Part shown: piece by piece, positions 1 to 5,565 of the stretch
Layout of the letters: each line of letters starts with the position of its first letter
How positions within the stretch are numbered: the stretch's first letter is position 1
Assembly (NCBI GenBank): GCA_937895985.1
Contig: CALBKL010000002.1
Span: 1-6,465 of the forward strand
DNA length: 6,465 bases
Reading direction: 5' to 3'
Source: an uncultured Solobacterium sp.
GTDB lineage: Bacteria > Bacillota_I > Bacilli_A > Erysipelotrichales > Erysipelotrichaceae
Notes under the pieces: generated by a model
What the model saw: only the letters and a program-made list of their open reading frames with translations
Told to the model about the DNA's origin: nothing
The model's database searches: none
Translations under genes and position numbers: made by a program

Positions 1-1839
1 ATGTACGGTTTCGAAGGTAAAGTTCCTGAGATTGTAACTGACCGTTTGAATAGTGAATTGGACAATATTATTCGTAATGGATTTGGTGTACATTACTATA
101 TCGCACACTTACTGGTTAAGAAATCGAATGATGATGGTTATGTCGTTGGTTCTCGTGGTTCAGTAGGTTCTTCCTTTACAGCTACGATGTCTGGAATTAC
201 AGAAGTAAATCCACTACGTCCTCATTATCTGTGTCCAAAGTGTCATTACAGTGAGTTTTTTGATGATCCAACGATTGCGTCGGGTTTTGACTTACCTGAT
301 AAGGTATGCCCGCATTGTGGTGAAACGATGCGCGGTAATGGACATAATATCCCATTCCAAACTTTCTTAGGATTCAACGCGGATAAGACTCCGGATATTG
401 ATTTAAACTTCTCTAATGAATATCAATGGCGTGCACATGCATTTATTAAAGATGTATTTGGTGAAGACCATGCATTCCGCGCAGGTACAATTGGTACAGT
501 GGCTGAAAAGACTGCCTTTGGATATGTTCAAGGGTATTGCGAGAAGATGAAGATCAACAACATGCGTAAACCGATGAAGGATTATCTTGCACACGGTTGT
601 CAAAACGTTAAACGTACAACTGGTCAGCATCCTGGTGGTATTATCATTATTCCTCATGAATATGAGGCGGAAGATTTTACACCAGTACAATATCCAGCAA
701 ATGATCCAACTTCAGCTTGGAAAACAACACACTATGACTTCCACGATATTCATGATAATGTCTTGAAGTTTGATATTTTAGGTCACGTTGATCCAACCGC
801 AATGCGATTGTTGCAGAAGATTGCTAAGGTTAAGCCATTGGATATTCCGATGAATGATATTGAAACCTTGTCCTTGTTCTCGTGCGATGATGCATTAAAA
901 GCAGATACGAGAATCTACAAGAAAGAAACAGGTGCACTAGGTTTACCTGAATTTGGTACACGTACAACGCGTGGCGTACTTGAAGAAACACGGCCTAAGA
1001 AGTTCTCAGATTTAGTTATTATTTCTGGTCTATCACATGGTACTGACGTATGGGCTGGTAATGCACAAGAACTAATCCGTCAAGGACATAAGATTGATGA
1101 AGTTATTGGATGTCGTGATGATATTATGACGTATCTTTTAGACCACAATCTTGATTCACTAGATGCCTTTAAGATTATGGAATCTGTACGTAAGGGTAAA
1201 GGTTTAACGGAAGCTTGGGAAAAAGCCATGATTGAGCACCAGGTTCCAGATTGGTACATTGAATCTTGTAAGAAGATTAAGTACATGTTCCCGAAAGCAC
1301 ACGCAGTTGCGTATGTTATGATGGCCATGCGTATTGCATGGTACAAGGTACACGAACCTCTCAATTTCTATATTCAGTATTTAACTTTACGTTGTGATAC
1401 TTATGAAATTGAAACGATGGCTAAGGGTATCGATGTGATTCGTACTCGTATGAATGATATTAGTACACGTATTGCTGAACGTAATCCTGAAAATCCCGTT
1501 TCAAATAAAGAGAAGTCTTTATTTGATGTATTAGAAGTATGTGAAGAATTGTATGCACGCGGTTATAACATCTCTAATGTTGATTTATATAAATCACTTG
1601 CGACTGAGTTTAGAGTTTCACCAGATAATCCAAAGACGATTATCCCACCATTTACGGTGATTGATGGTTTAGGTGTTAACGTTGCTAAGTCAATTGAAGA
1701 GGCACGTGAAAAGGGTGAATTCTTATCCAAAGAGGATATCATAAAACGTACACAGGTATCTTCTTCCATGTTAGTAAAACTTTCGCACATGGGTTGTTTA
1801 GTGGGATTACAAGAAAGTAATCAAATGAGCTTATTCTAA
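1..1839 (+). CDS. polC: DNA polymerase III alpha subunit, PolC type (C-terminal part, 5' truncated by window)
   Basis: This is the replicative polymerase of low-GC Gram-positive bacteria, which extends DNA at the fork bound to the sliding clamp. The visible 612 residues match the last ~40% of a protein that is about 1,430 residues long in Bacillus, so the ATG at base 1 is an internal Met and not the start. In order: fingers/palm segment with VGSRGSVGSSF (about 48-59); a zinc site with C78, C81, C103 and C106; the catalytic PDIDLNF motif with D132 and D134; the TTGQHPGG motif (206-213); a third probable catalytic Asp, D258, in LKFDILG; the YMFPKAHAVAY segment (428-438); a helix-hairpin-helix-like stretch (553-570, DGLGVNVAKS); and a terminal clamp-binding peptide QMSLF (608-612). 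The frame is intact. The 5' exonuclease and OB domains would lie left of the window. thrS follows after a 280-base regulated gap, so it is probably transcribed separately. Confidence 0.97.
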   Translation: MYGFEGKVPEIVTDRLNSELDNIIRNGFGVHYYIAHLLVKKSNDDGYVVGSRGSVGSSFTATMSGITEVNPLRPHYLCPKCHYSEFFDDPTIASGFDLPDKVCPHCGETMRGNGHNIPFQTFLGFNADKTPDIDLNFSNEYQWRAHAFIKDVFGEDHAFRAGTIGTVAEKTAFGYVQGYCEKMKINNMRKPMKDYLAHGCQNVKRTTGQHPGGIIIIPHEYEAEDFTPVQYPANDPTSAWKTTHYDFHDIHDNVLKFDILGHVDPTAMRLLQKIAKVKPLDIPMNDIETLSLFSCDDALKADTRIYKKETGALGLPEFGTRTTRGVLEETRPKKFSDLVIISGLSHGTDVWAGNAQELIRQGHKIDEVIGCRDDIMTYLLDHNLDSLDAFKIMESVRKGKGLTEAWEKAMIEHQVPDWYIESCKKIKYMFPKAHAVAYVMMAMRIAWYKVHEPLNFYIQYLTLRCDTYEIETMAKGIDVIRTRMNDISTRIAERNPENPVSNKEKSLFDVLEVCEELYARGYNISNVDLYKSLATEFRVSPDNPKTIIPPFTVIDGLGVNVAKSIEEAREKGEFLSKEDIIKRTQVSSSMLVKLSHMGCLVGLQESNQMSLF

Positions 1840-1841
1840 AC

Positions 1842-1870
1842 TTGACGTTTAACACAAGCAGGTCTAAAAT
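1842..1870 (+). promoter_or_regulatory. Sigma-A-type promoter for the T-box-thrS unit
   Basis: TTGACG (1842-1847) and TAAAAT (1865-1870) are separated by exactly 17 bases, 5/6 matches to each consensus hexamer. The -35 box begins two bases after the polC stop codon. Transcription would start near 1877, just before T-box Stem I, which fits an independently transcribed thrS leader. No hairpin terminator is seen between polC and this promoter, so polC read-through could also enter the leader. Confidence 0.8.
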
Positions 1871-2064
1871 TTGAATATCAAATGCATTGAAAAGGACACG
1901 ATATGTATAGTGCTGATAGAGAGAGTATTCCGGTTGCTGGAAGGAATATGAGGCATATATGTATTACTACCTTGGAGCAGTGCTCGAAAGAGTTACCGTA
2001 GTTCTACGTTACAGATATAAAGTGTCAACGTTTATCGTTGGAATTAAGGTGGTACCGCGCTAAT

Positions 2065-2098
2065 AGCGTCCTTTCAAAGAAAGGGGCGCTTTTTGTTT
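2065..2098 (+). terminator. Regulatory terminator of the thrS T-box
   Basis: AGCGTCCTTTC (2065-2075) pairs with GAAAGGGGCGCT (2079-2090), giving 11 pairs with one bulged G and an AAA loop, followed by a T-rich run (2090-2098). Its 5' arm overlaps the 3' arm of the antiterminator (2065-2073), so the two structures are mutually exclusive: termination when tRNA-Thr is charged, read-through when it is not. Confidence 0.93.
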
Positions 2099-2107
2099 GC
2101 CCCATAC

Positions 2108-2116
2108 GAGGAGGAG
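2108..2116 (+). promoter_or_regulatory. Ribosome binding site deciding the thrS start
   Basis: GAGGAGGAG with core GGAGG (2110-2114) lies five bases before ATG at 2120. This favours 2120 over the in-frame TTG at 2093, which sits inside the terminator T-tract and has no Shine-Dalgarno sequence. Confidence 0.9.
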
Positions 2117-2119
2117 ATT

Positions 2120-3895
2120 ATGAGAAATTTTAAAGAAGATGCTTCATTAAATACGCTAAATCATAGTTGTGCGCATTTAATGGCTCAGGCTGTAAAACAT
2201 CTATACCCACAAGCGAAGTTCTGGGTTGGTCCTGTCGTTGAAGAGGGATTCTACTATGACATTGATTTAGGTGATGATGTTATTCGTGATGAAGATCTAC
2301 CTAAAATTGAAAAAGAAATGAAGAAGTGTGCAAAAGCAGACAAGCGTATTGTTCGTCAAGAAATTACACGTGAGGAAGCCTTGGAACAGTTCAAGGATGA
2401 CGAATATAAGATTGACTTAATTAATCGTATGCCTGAAGGCACAAACATTTCTATGTATACACAGGGTGATTTTACTGACTTATGTCGTGGTCCTCATACA
2501 GATACTACAAAGAACTGTCGTTACTTCAAGTTAATCAAGCATTCTGGCGCATATTGGAAAGGTGATAAAAACAACAAGGTATTACAACGTATCTATGGTG
2601 TTTGTTTACCAACACAAGAGGATTTAGATTCTCACTTAGCAGATCTTGAAGATGCAAAACAAAGAGATCACCGTAAGCTTGGTAAGGATATGCAGATCTT
2701 CATGTTCTCAGAAATTGTCGGTGGTGGCTTACCACTTTGGTTACCAAATGGTATGACAGTCAGACGTTTATTATCCGATTACATCATGGATAAGGAAATT
2801 GCTAGAGGTTACCAGCATGTGTTAACACCATCTGTTGCTAGTACAAAGTTATATAAGATTTCTGGACACCTTGCTCACTATAAGGATGATATGTTCCCAA
2901 TTATGGAACGTGATGACGATGAATTTGTATTACGTCCTATGAACTGTCCTGAACATATGATTATCTATAAGTCACAATTACATTCATATCGTGATTTGCC
3001 AATCCGCATTGCCGAGATTGCCAATGACTTCCGTTTTGAAGCATCAGGTGCATTAACTGGTATTGAGCGTTCCCGTGCGTTTACACAGAACGACTCTCAT
3101 ATCTTCTGCACAGAAGAACAGATTGCTTCTGAAATTAAAGCAGTAACGGAGTTAATCTTGGATGTATATAAGGACTTCAACTTAAATCAGTTTGAGTTCC
3201 GTCTTTCTTTACGTGATAAGGAAAATACAGAGAAGTATTTTGGTAATGATGAACTTTGGGAAAGAAGTGAATCTGAATTACGTGAAGTTTTAAAGGAAAT
3301 GAATGTTCCATATTATGAAGCAGAAGGTGAAGCTGCCTTCTATGGTCCTAAGATAGACGTACAGGTACGTTCTGCTTTAGGTCATGATGTAACATTATCT
3401 ACAATTCAGTTAGACTATCAGTTACCAGAGCGCTTTGAATTAGAGTATGTCGCAAATGGTGGTGAAAAGAAGAGACCTGTTGTTATTCACCGTGCAATTC
3501 TTGGCTCAATTGACCGTTTCATTGCATTCTTACTAGAAGAAACAAAGGGTATATTGCCATTATGGTTAGCACCACGTCAGGCAGTTGTGATTCCAGTATC
3601 ACCAGAAGCACATGGTGAATATGCGAAGAAAGTAGTTGAAGAATTACGTAAAATTGGTGTGCGTACAGAATTAGATGATCGTAATGAGAAACTAGGTTAT
3701 CGTATTCGTGAAGCACAGACAAATAAACTTCCGATTGAAGTTGTAGTAGGCGATGGTGAAATTGATAACAATGGTATTACTTTACGTCGCTATGGCTCTC
3801 GTCAAGAAACAAAGATGTCTCTTGAAGAATTCTTATCAGCTATCAAAGCCGAAATTGATGAGAAGCGTTTAGCTCCAGAAATTCAAAAGGCTTAG
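2120..3895 (+). CDS. thrS: Threonyl-tRNA synthetase lacking the TGS domain
   Basis: Cytoplasmic class II aminoacyl-tRNA synthetase that joins threonine to tRNA-Thr using ATP and hydrolyses mischarged Ser-tRNA-Thr. The ATG at 2120 gives 591 residues; typical bacterial enzymes are about 640. The missing part is the N-terminal ~60-residue TGS (N1) domain: the protein opens almost directly into the editing domain. Editing site (about 5-165): H15 and H19 in HSCAH, and C122 and H126 in DLCRGPH. Catalytic core (about 185-480): zinc ligands C276 (MNCPEHM), H327 (NDSH) and H457 (VVIHR), motif 2 arginine R305 (FRFE), motif 3 arginine R466 (GSIDRF). Anticodon-binding domain: about 481-591, starting LAPRQAVVIPVSPEAH. 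Spacings between these residues agree with E. coli ThrS after subtracting about 54-60. Upstream DNA is filled by the T-box and terminator, so the TGS region is absent and not hidden in another frame. Expression should be set by the T-box. Confidence 0.97.
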   Translation: MRNFKEDASLNTLNHSCAHLMAQAVKHLYPQAKFWVGPVVEEGFYYDIDLGDDVIRDEDLPKIEKEMKKCAKADKRIVRQEITREEALEQFKDDEYKIDLINRMPEGTNISMYTQGDFTDLCRGPHTDTTKNCRYFKLIKHSGAYWKGDKNNKVLQRIYGVCLPTQEDLDSHLADLEDAKQRDHRKLGKDMQIFMFSEIVGGGLPLWLPNGMTVRRLLSDYIMDKEIARGYQHVLTPSVASTKLYKISGHLAHYKDDMFPIMERDDDEFVLRPMNCPEHMIIYKSQLHSYRDLPIRIAEIANDFRFEASGALTGIERSRAFTQNDSHIFCTEEQIASEIKAVTELILDVYKDFNLNQFEFRLSLRDKENTEKYFGNDELWERSESELREVLKEMNVPYYEAEGEAAFYGPKIDVQVRSALGHDVTLSTIQLDYQLPERFELEYVANGGEKKRPVVIHRAILGSIDRFIAFLLEETKGILPLWLAPRQAVVIPVSPEAHGEYAKKVVEELRKIGVRTELDDRNEKLGYRIREAQTNKLPIEVVVGDGEIDNNGITLRRYGSRQETKMSLEEFLSAIKAEIDEKRLAPEIQKA

Positions 3896-3901
3896 TATTA
3901 T

Positions 3902-3928
3902 AGGGAATAGACAAGTTCTATTCCTTTT
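3902..3928 (+). terminator. Rho-independent terminator after thrS
   Basis: GGAATAG (3904-3910) and CTATTCC (3918-3924) form a perfect 7-bp stem, extendable by A3902-T3926 and G3903-T3925, with an ACAAGTT loop and TTTT directly after (3925-3928). It begins seven bases after the thrS stop and separates thrS from the sugar-uptake unit. Confidence 0.85.
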
Positions 3929-3942
3929 ATCTTTGCCAAAAC

Positions 3943-3959
3943 ATGAAAGAAAATTTCAT
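3943..3959. promoter_or_regulatory. Inverted repeat upstream of the PTS promoter (possible operator)
   Basis: ATGAAA (3943-3948) and TTTCAT (3954-3959) are a perfect inverted repeat around a five-base centre, giving the symmetric form TGAAA-N5-TTTCA. It lies upstream of the -35 zone. The half-sites resemble those of the larger palindrome 10 bases downstream, which also has AATTTC/GAAATT arms. The bound protein is unknown; AT-rich sequence makes short repeats cheap, so confidence is modest. Confidence 0.4.
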
Positions 3960-3968
3960 CAATTCCAT

Positions 3969-3992
3969 AATTTCGTAAAATTTTGTGAAATT
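3969..3992. promoter_or_regulatory. 24-nt near-perfect palindrome over the -35 region (probable operator)
   Basis: The arms AATTTC (3969-3974) and GAAATT (3987-3992) flank a symmetric AAAATTTT centre (3977-3984). Ten of twelve position pairs are complementary; only 3975-3976 against 3985-3986 break symmetry. It ends two bases before the extended -10 TG, so a bound dimer would occlude RNA polymerase. This is the layout expected for a local sugar-responsive repressor. No regulator gene is in the window. RpiR/MurR-, GntR- or LacI-family proteins are possible, but the sequence does not decide among them. Confidence 0.55.
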
Positions 3993-4002
3993 GTGTTAAA
4001 AT
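3972..4002 (+). promoter_or_regulatory. Promoter of the EIIBC-PHP unit (extended -10)
   Basis: TGT-TAAAAT (3994-4002) fits an extended -10 element (TGN-TATAAT, one mismatch). The -35 is poor: TTCGTA (3972-3977) at a 19-base spacing is the best seen, which an extended -10 can tolerate. Transcription would start near 4009, giving a 5' leader of about 69 bases. It follows the thrS terminator and overlaps the palindrome at 3969-3992. Confidence 0.6.
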
Positions 4003-4012
4003 GCAATTAATA

Positions 4013-4027
4013 ACGAAAGCGATTTCA
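4013..4027 (+). promoter_or_regulatory. cre-like catabolite repression site (CcpA)
   Basis: ACGAAAGCGATTTCA matches the Bacillus-type cre consensus WTGNAANCGNWNNCW at every defined position except one (C where T is expected at position 2). It begins 10 bases after the -10 box, just past the predicted transcription start, a position from which CcpA-HPr(Ser-P) commonly represses. Preferred carbon sources would then switch the PTS gene off. No CcpA gene is in the window, so this rests on the motif and position. Confidence 0.65.
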
Positions 4028-4057
4028 GCAATGAAATCCACCTGAAATACTTCAGGT
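4021..4057 (+). other. Two tandem leader hairpins before the EIIBC gene
   Basis: Hairpin 1: GATTTCA (4021-4027) and TGAAATC (4032-4038), a perfect 7-bp stem with a GCAA loop of the GNRA type. Hairpin 2: ACCTGAA (4040-4046) and TTCAGGT (4051-4057), a perfect 7-bp stem with an ATAC loop. They are one base apart and end seven bases before the Shine-Dalgarno sequence. Neither has a T-run, so they are not terminators. They could protect the 5' end of the mRNA, modulate initiation or act as DNA operators; hairpin 1 shares bases with the cre-like site, so part of its symmetry comes from that. Confidence 0.5.
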
Positions 4058-4064
4058 TATTCAG

Positions 4065-4071
4065 AAAGGGA
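4065..4071 (+). promoter_or_regulatory. Ribosome binding site of the EIIBC gene
   Basis: AAAGGGA lies six bases before ATG at 4078. It is part of a 12-base stretch, AGGGAATAGACA (4067-4078), that also occurs at 3902-3913 inside the thrS terminator. Confidence 0.75.
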
Positions 4072-4077
4072 ATAGAC

Positions 4078-5565
4078 ATGGAAAACTACAAGAAAATAGC
4101 TGAAGAAGTTGTTGAAGCTGTCGGCGGTAAGTCCAATATTCAGGAAAACTCTACATGCATGACAAGACTTCACTTAACTTTAGCTGACAAGTCTAAAGTT
4201 GACTTGGAACGCGTTAAGAAGATTGATGGCGTCATGGGAACTGTTGATGGCGAAGAACTTCAAATCGTATTTGGACCTGGTAAGGTTACAAAGATTGGTG
4301 CAGAGGTTTCTGCAATTACAGGTATCTCCGCAGATGAACGTAAAGAAGTTCACAATGAAGATTTAGGTGATATCAATTTACAGGAACGTGCTAAGGAAAA
4401 CAAAGCTGCTCAGCAGGCTAAGCACAACGGACCTGTACAGGTATTCTTAAAGCATTTTGCTAATATCTTCTTACCAGCATTACCAGGTATTGCTGGTGCT
4501 GGTTTAATCTACGGTATCTTAAACGTATTGAAGCTATTCTTCAGAGTTCCAGGTATCGCTGCTGTACAACTTGATCCAGCTATCGCTCAGTCTTGGTGGT
4601 ATCTAACACTTAATACAGCTGGTTGGACATTATTTGCTTATTTACCAATTTACATTGGTATGAACGCTGCTAAGGAATACAAGGGTTCACCAATCCTTGG
4701 TGGTATGATGGGTGCAATGTTCGTAGGTAACGCTGCTATGCCTTTATTAATGAAGGTTGGCGATCCTGCAGCTGGTATCAACTTACCAATTACTGGTGCT
4801 CCATTTGATGCGGCTGCTGGCGGTATCTTAGCTGCTGTATTTGCTGGTATCGTAATTGCTCACGTAGAACGTTGGTTAAGAAGTTGGGTTCCAGATACAT
4901 TAGATATGATCTTGACTCCATTATGCTCATTATTAATTACAGCATTCTTAGCTATCTTCATTTTACAGCCAGTTGGTGCTGTATTAACAAAGGCTATTTT
5001 TGCTTTAGCTGATGTATTATTAAATAAGTTAGGCTTTATCGGTGCGTATGCATTATCTGCATTACAGTTACCATTAGTATCTGTTGGTTTACACCGTGCA
5101 TTCACTCCAATTCATACAATTATGAATGATCCAAATGGTGCTACTCATGGTGTTAACTACTTATTACCAATCTTACAGGTTGCTGGTGCAGGACAAGTTG
5201 GTGCTGTTATCGCATTATTTGCAAGAGCTAAGAAGAATCACAAGAAGTTATCTGAAGCTATCCTAGCTTCTGTACCTGCTGGTATTTTAGGTATCGGTGA
5301 ACCATTAATGTATGGTGTTACATTACCATTAGGTAAGCCATTCTTAACAGCTTCATTAGGCGCTGGTTTCGGTGGTATTATGATTTCCTTATTCCATGTA
5401 GGTTCTGTTGCACAGGGTGTATCTGGTATCTTAGGATTCTTAATTGTTAATGAAGGTGGCGCTTTAGGTTACTTAGTTGGTTATGTAACTGCTATTGTAG
5501 CTGCATTCATCATCACATACTTCTTTGGATGGAACGAAGAGAAAGTGACTGAATTATTCGGTTAA
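4078..5565 (+). CDS. PTS sugar transporter EIIBC, glucose-superfamily, MurP-like
   Basis: Membrane permease that takes up and phosphorylates a sugar, passing phosphate from EIIA via its EIIB domain. At 495 residues it has the B-C order. EIIB (about 1-82) carries the phospho-acceptor C27 in NSTCMTRLHL and ends near VFGPGKV; a charged linker with KEN and KAAQQAK stretches follows (about 83-118). EIIC (about 121-482) has around ten hydrophobic segments, GLHRAF with H339, and the IGEPLMYGVTLP motif with E408. The CMTRL, VFGPGK, LDMILT, VAGAGQVGA and GEPLMYGVTLPLGKPF stretches closely resemble E. coli MurP, the N-acetylmuramic acid permease, as I recall it; sucrose or trehalose EIIBC proteins are the alternative. 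There is no EIIA domain, so an EIIA from elsewhere must serve it. No murQ-like etherase is present to confirm the substrate. Codons are uniform (TTA, GGT, GCT, CCA), suggesting high expression. It is controlled by the region at 3943-4057. Confidence 0.9.
   Translation: MENYKKIAEEVVEAVGGKSNIQENSTCMTRLHLTLADKSKVDLERVKKIDGVMGTVDGEELQIVFGPGKVTKIGAEVSAITGISADERKEVHNEDLGDINLQERAKENKAAQQAKHNGPVQVFLKHFANIFLPALPGIAGAGLIYGILNVLKLFFRVPGIAAVQLDPAIAQSWWYLTLNTAGWTLFAYLPIYIGMNAAKEYKGSPILGGMMGAMFVGNAAMPLLMKVGDPAAGINLPITGAPFDAAAGGILAAVFAGIVIAHVERWLRSWVPDTLDMILTPLCSLLITAFLAIFILQPVGAVLTKAIFALADVLLNKLGFIGAYALSALQLPLVSVGLHRAFTPIHTIMNDPNGATHGVNYLLPILQVAGAGQVGAVIALFARAKKNHKKLSEAILASVPAGILGIGEPLMYGVTLPLGKPFLTASLGAGFGGIMISLFHVGSVAQGVSGILGFLIVNEGGALGYLVGYVTAIVAAFIITYFFGWNEEKVTELFG

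Larger units (their letters stand above)
1877..2119 (+). promoter_or_regulatory. T-box riboswitch leader, tRNA-Thr responsive
   Basis: A cis-acting leader RNA that binds uncharged tRNA-Thr and then allows read-through into thrS. Stem I: possible basal pairing TGCT (1911-1914) with AGCA (1976-1979), an AGAGAG motif (1918-1925 area), and an apical helix TATTCC (1926-1931)/GGAATA (1943-1948) with a GGTTGCTGGAA loop. The specifier is read as ACC (1969-1971) followed by TTGGAGC, as in known T-boxes; the preceding triplet ACT is also a Thr codon. A small hairpin CTC-GAAA-GAG lies at 1983-1992. Stem III is CAACG (2026-2030)/CGTTG (2036-2040). The T-box sequence AAGGTGGTACCGCG is at 2046-2059. Antiterminator: AAGG (2046-2049) pairs with CCTT (2070-2073), a seven-base UGGUACC bulge (2050-2056), and 2057-2061 pairs with 2065-2069. 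The UGGU would pair with a tRNA end ACCA. The start of the leader is inferred from the promoter. Confidence 0.95.

Noticed and set aside
1..3. ATG at base 1 as the polC start
   Set aside because: The protein begins in the middle of the polymerase region of a ~1,430-residue family, so this is an internal Met at the window edge.
403..690. Reverse-strand open frames inside polC (403-690, 1080-1364, 1563-1790)
   Set aside because: They lie wholly within a conserved plus-strand gene, show no recognisable family features and have composition typical of antisense shadows.
2093..2119. In-frame TTG upstream of thrS giving a 600-residue protein
   Set aside because: It lies in the T-tract of the T-box terminator, has no Shine-Dalgarno, and its nine extra residues are encoded by the ribosome binding site; ATG at 2120 is correctly spaced.
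3519..3722. Reverse-strand open frame inside thrS
   Set aside because: Shadow of the conserved ThrS catalytic and anticodon-binding domains, with no sensible domain.
3933..3971. TTGCCA (3933-3938) with CATAAT (3966-3971) as an alternative PTS promoter
   Set aside because: The spacing is 27 bases, far outside the usable range.
4021..4057. RAT/antiterminator-terminator switch in the permease leader
   Set aside because: The two hairpins do not overlap each other as alternatives and no T-run follows either, so there is no terminator to control.
4860..5105. Reverse-strand open frame inside the EIIBC gene
   Set aside because: Shadow of hydrophobic EIIC coding sequence; no supporting start signal considered convincing.
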